NCBI GenBank assembly: GCA_023436945.1
Contig: JAEZHG010000234.1
Coordinates: 1 to 6,183, forward strand
Reading direction: 5' to 3'
Origin: Pseudomonadota bacterium
GTDB taxonomy: Bacteria > Pseudomonadota > Alphaproteobacteria > Caulobacterales > Caulobacteraceae
DNA: 6,183 nucleotides
Positions 4,025 to 6,183 of this stretch are shown in pieces. A program made the translations under genes and the position numbers. Numbering within the stretch: position 1 is the stretch's first letter; every line of letters starts with the position of its first letter. The notes under the pieces are model-generated. The model ran no database searches, had not been told where the DNA came from, and saw only the letters and a program-made list of their open reading frames with translations.

Positions 4025-6183
4025 TTAGCGCAGGGTCGCGCTGTCGAGGTTCAGTTCCGAAGCTTCGATCACCTCTGCGTTCGGATATTTGGCCTTCAGG
4101 GCATCCAGGAACAGGCTGGCGTCCCCGACCACGACCACATTGGCGCGGTTGGCTGGCAGCTTGTTGGCAAAGGCTTCCTGAACCTGTTGCGGGGTCAGGC
4201 TGCGCACGCGGTTGGTATAGGCCGCCAGTTCCGACATCGGGATGTCATAGGCTGCCAGACCCGACACCAGCGAACCCAGACCGTTCACGCTTTCCAGCGA
4301 GCGACCGAACTCGCCCGTCATGATGGCGCGACGCGGGGCCAGCTCGCTTTCAGGTGCAGTGGTCTGGCCCATGCGGTCCAGCTCTGCCAGCAGCAGTTCG
4401 ACTACCTCGACGGCGCTTTCGTTCTTGGTCTGGGTAGAGGCGGTGAACAGGCCGTCCTCGGCGCGGGTGCCGATCGAAGAACGCGCACCATAGCTGAGGC
4501 CGCGCTTGATGCGGATTTCCTGATTGAGGCGCGACGAATAGCTGCCGCCCATCAGGGTGTTGCCGAGGGTCAGCGGGAAATAGGCCTCGTCGGTGCGGCT
4601 GACGCTGCGTTGCGAGATGCTGACAGCGGCTTGGCCCGAACCCGGCAGATTGACCACCACGCCGCGCGGGGCAGCGGCCTGACCTGCGACATCCGTCGAA
4701 GCATTTGCGCTTGCCGAGCCCTTGGCCCAGTTGCCGAAGGCCTGCTGGGCCAGTTCGCGGGCCTGTGCCTCGGTGATGTCACCCGAGAAGGTCAGGATCG
4801 CTTGGTCGGGACGGAAATGCGTGCCGTGGAACTGGCGCAGGTCCGCAGCGGTGATCGACTGGACCGAGTTGACGGTCGAGACCGCGCCATAGGGGCTGTT
4901 GCCGAAGTTCACGCGGTTTGCGGTCATGGAGGCCACAGCGCCCGGCTGGCCCATGCTCAGGCGCAGGCCGTCGAGAGTCTGGGTGCGCTGGCGCTCCAGT
5001 TCCTCTTCGCTGAAGGCGGGGTTCAGGACCATGTCCGCCATCAGGCCAAAGGCCTGCGGGAAGACGTTGGCGGGGCTGCTGCCATAGACAGTGGTGCTGT
5101 CATAGCCGCTGCTGGCACCGATGGAGGCCCCCAGTTGCTCGATCTCGGTGGCGATTTGCAGGGCACCACGGGTGGTGGTGCCTTGGCTCAGCATATTGGC
5201 GGTCAGGTCATCGACGCCGCCCTTCTCGGCCTGGGCTGCACCAGCCTTGATCGTCAGGCGTGCCGAGACCAGCGGCAGGCTGTCTTTGTTGACCACCAGA
5301 ACGCGCAGCCCGTTGTCGAGGCGGAAGTCGGCGATCGGCGGGGTGTTGAGCGCAACCTCGGCACCCGGTGCCGGAATGGGGGTGCGCTCTGCTTCAGGTT
5401 TCAGGCGTGACGGCGTGCCCATCGGGGCCAGATCGGCCACCTTCACAGGCGCATCCATATTGGTGACCTGAGCGGTGACGGGGTTGGTGTCGTCAGCCTG
5501 CTGGTAGCGCATGGTGATCTGGCGCTGTGGCGTCAGATACTGGCGGGCGACGCGCTGGATGTCGGCAGCGGTGACCGATTGCAGCAGGGCCACTTCGCGG
5601 TCGGCGCTGGCGGCGTCGTTGGTGTTGATCAGCGCCCAGCCGAGGATCTGCGCACGGCCTTGCGAGCCTTCGCGCGAACGCAGGGCCGAGGAGACCAGCT
5701 CGTTCTTGGCTTCCTGCAACTCCGCAGCGGTGACCGGTTCGTCACGCAGACGGGCTATCTCGGCTTCCAGCAGTTGCTTGCCTTCATCGAGGGTGCGGCC
5801 CTCGGACATGATGGCATAGGCGGTCATGTAGCCAGCCTGCTGGGAGAAGTCCGGATTGGACGAAGTCTGGGCCGCGGCTTGGTTCTGATAGACCAGCGAG
5901 CGGTAAAGGCGGCTGCTTTCTCCGGTCGACAGTATGCCGTCCAGAATGGTCAGGGCCGGACGGTCGGCGTGGTTATAGGGAACCGTGTGCCAGCCGATCT
6001 GAACCGCCGGAAGCGGCACGTTTGGCGCATAGAAGGTCAGGTCCTTCGGCTGCGACAGGGCGGGTTCGGCAACATTGTGGGTCGGGATGGCGAAGTCAGG
6101 GTTCTTCAGCACGCCGAAATACTGGTCAACCCAGGCGTTCAGTTGCGCTTCGTCAAAATTGCCGTCCACGATCAGGAAGGCAT
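4025..6183 (-). CDS. tandem M16 (insulinase-like) metallopeptidase, 5' end outside window
   Basis: The frame stays open to the right edge, and the residues there (AFLIVDGNFDEAQLNAWVDQYFG) are mid-protein M16 sequence, so the true start and the catalytic HxxEH domain lie beyond 6183. About 718 residues are present. Counting from the Val at 6169-6167 as residue 1, residues 1-225 are the rest of the first M16 repeat. A linker rich in Pro, Ala and Thr (about 225-275) follows. The second repeat runs from IADFRLDNGLRVLVVNK (about 279-295) to the end. In the second repeat the zinc motif is replaced by Asp321-Leu-Thr-Ala324-Asn325, so this half lacks metal ligands. Its C-terminal lobe keeps the substrate-binding Arg/Tyr pattern RGLSYGARSS (about 556-565). 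Paired active and inactive M16 repeats are usual in the roughly 900-residue bacterial forms, often exported. Export cannot be checked because the N terminus is missing. The gene converges on the protease gene with 3 bases between stops. Confidence 0.93.
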   Translation of the reverse strand, partial: AFLIVDGNFDEAQLNAWVDQYFGVLKNPDFAIPTHNVAEPALSQPKDLTFYAPNVPLPAVQIGWHTVPYNHADRPALTILDGILSTGESSRLYRSLVYQNQAAAQTSSNPDFSQQAGYMTAYAIMSEGRTLDEGKQLLEAEIARLRDEPVTAAELQEAKNELVSSALRSREGSQGRAQILGWALINTNDAASADREVALLQSVTAADIQRVARQYLTPQRQITMRYQQADDTNPVTAQVTNMDAPVKVADLAPMGTPSRLKPEAERTPIPAPGAEVALNTPPIADFRLDNGLRVLVVNKDSLPLVSARLTIKAGAAQAEKGGVDDLTANMLSQGTTTRGALQIATEIEQLGASIGASSGYDSTTVYGSSPANVFPQAFGLMADMVLNPAFSEEELERQRTQTLDGLRLSMGQPGAVASMTANRVNFGNSPYGAVSTVNSVQSITAADLRQFHGTHFRPDQAILTFSGDITEAQARELAQQAFGNWAKGSASANASTDVAGQAAAPRGVVVNLPGSGQAAVSISQRSVSRTDEAYFPLTLGNTLMGGSYSSRLNQEIRIKRGLSYGARSSIGTRAEDGLFTASTQTKNESAVEVVELLLAELDRMGQTTAPESELAPRRAIMTGEFGRSLESVNGLGSLVSGLAAYDIPMSELAAYTNRVRSLTPQQVQEAFANKLPANRANVVVVGDASLFLDALKAKYPNAEVIEASELNLDSATLR

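Noticed and set aside
4187..5410. 407-codon open frame on the plus strand opposite the M16 gene
   Set aside because: It is a shadow of the M16 coding frame. Its composition is typical of reverse-strand reading of G/C-rich genes, and it has no motif and no ribosome site.
1..6183. CRISPR array, insertion sequence, toxin-antitoxin or phage defence system
   Set aside because: No regularly spaced direct repeats, no transposase or integrase motifs, no terminal repeats with duplications, and no defence-type domains are seen. The tRNA shows no 3' end duplication nearby that would mark an integrated element.

Overview
The window reads as ordinary chromosome of an alphaproteobacterium, most likely a member of the Caulobacteraceae (Brevundimonas/Asticcacaulis-like). 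This rests on the close fit of the RlmN protein to what I remember of that family in these bacteria, on G/C-rich third codon positions, and on the sparse Shine-Dalgarno signals. The genus is inference. No mobile element, CRISPR array or integration site is visible.

Layout, left to right: (1) a tRNA with anticodon CAT, best read as elongator tRNA-Met, with encoded CCA and its own intrinsic terminator; (2) a leftward unit made of a promoter, a yybP-ykoY manganese riboswitch, the manganese exporter gene mntP and a leftward terminator; (3) rlmN, transcribed rightward and divergent from mntP across about 290 bases that are mostly filled by the riboswitch leader; (4) a 386-base gap (2360-2745) with several inverted repeats and two codon-aligned but unconvincing opposite open frames; (5) a rightward two-gene operon, 10 bases between genes, encoding a four-helix DUF350 membrane protein and a membrane-anchored trypsin-like serine protease; (6) a large leftward gene for a tandem M16 (insulinase-like) metallopeptidase. 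Its 5' end lies beyond the right edge, and it meets the protease gene tail to tail with only 3 bases between the stop codons.

How the parts work together: the riboswitch and mntP form a self-contained manganese sensor and exporter. High Mn2+ should stabilise the aptamer's closing helix P1, which competes with a long hairpin downstream, and so raise export. RlmN methylates 23S rRNA A2503 and, in relatives, tRNA A37. DUF350 plus the anchored protease looks like an envelope module of unknown purpose. The M16 protein is probably a periplasmic peptidase.

The best-supported regulatory system here is the Mn riboswitch with its mutually exclusive hairpin. It belongs to a known class, but this instance shows no intrinsic terminator and no usable Shine-Dalgarno sequence. 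The least explained DNA is 2360-2745. I see no clear new biological system.
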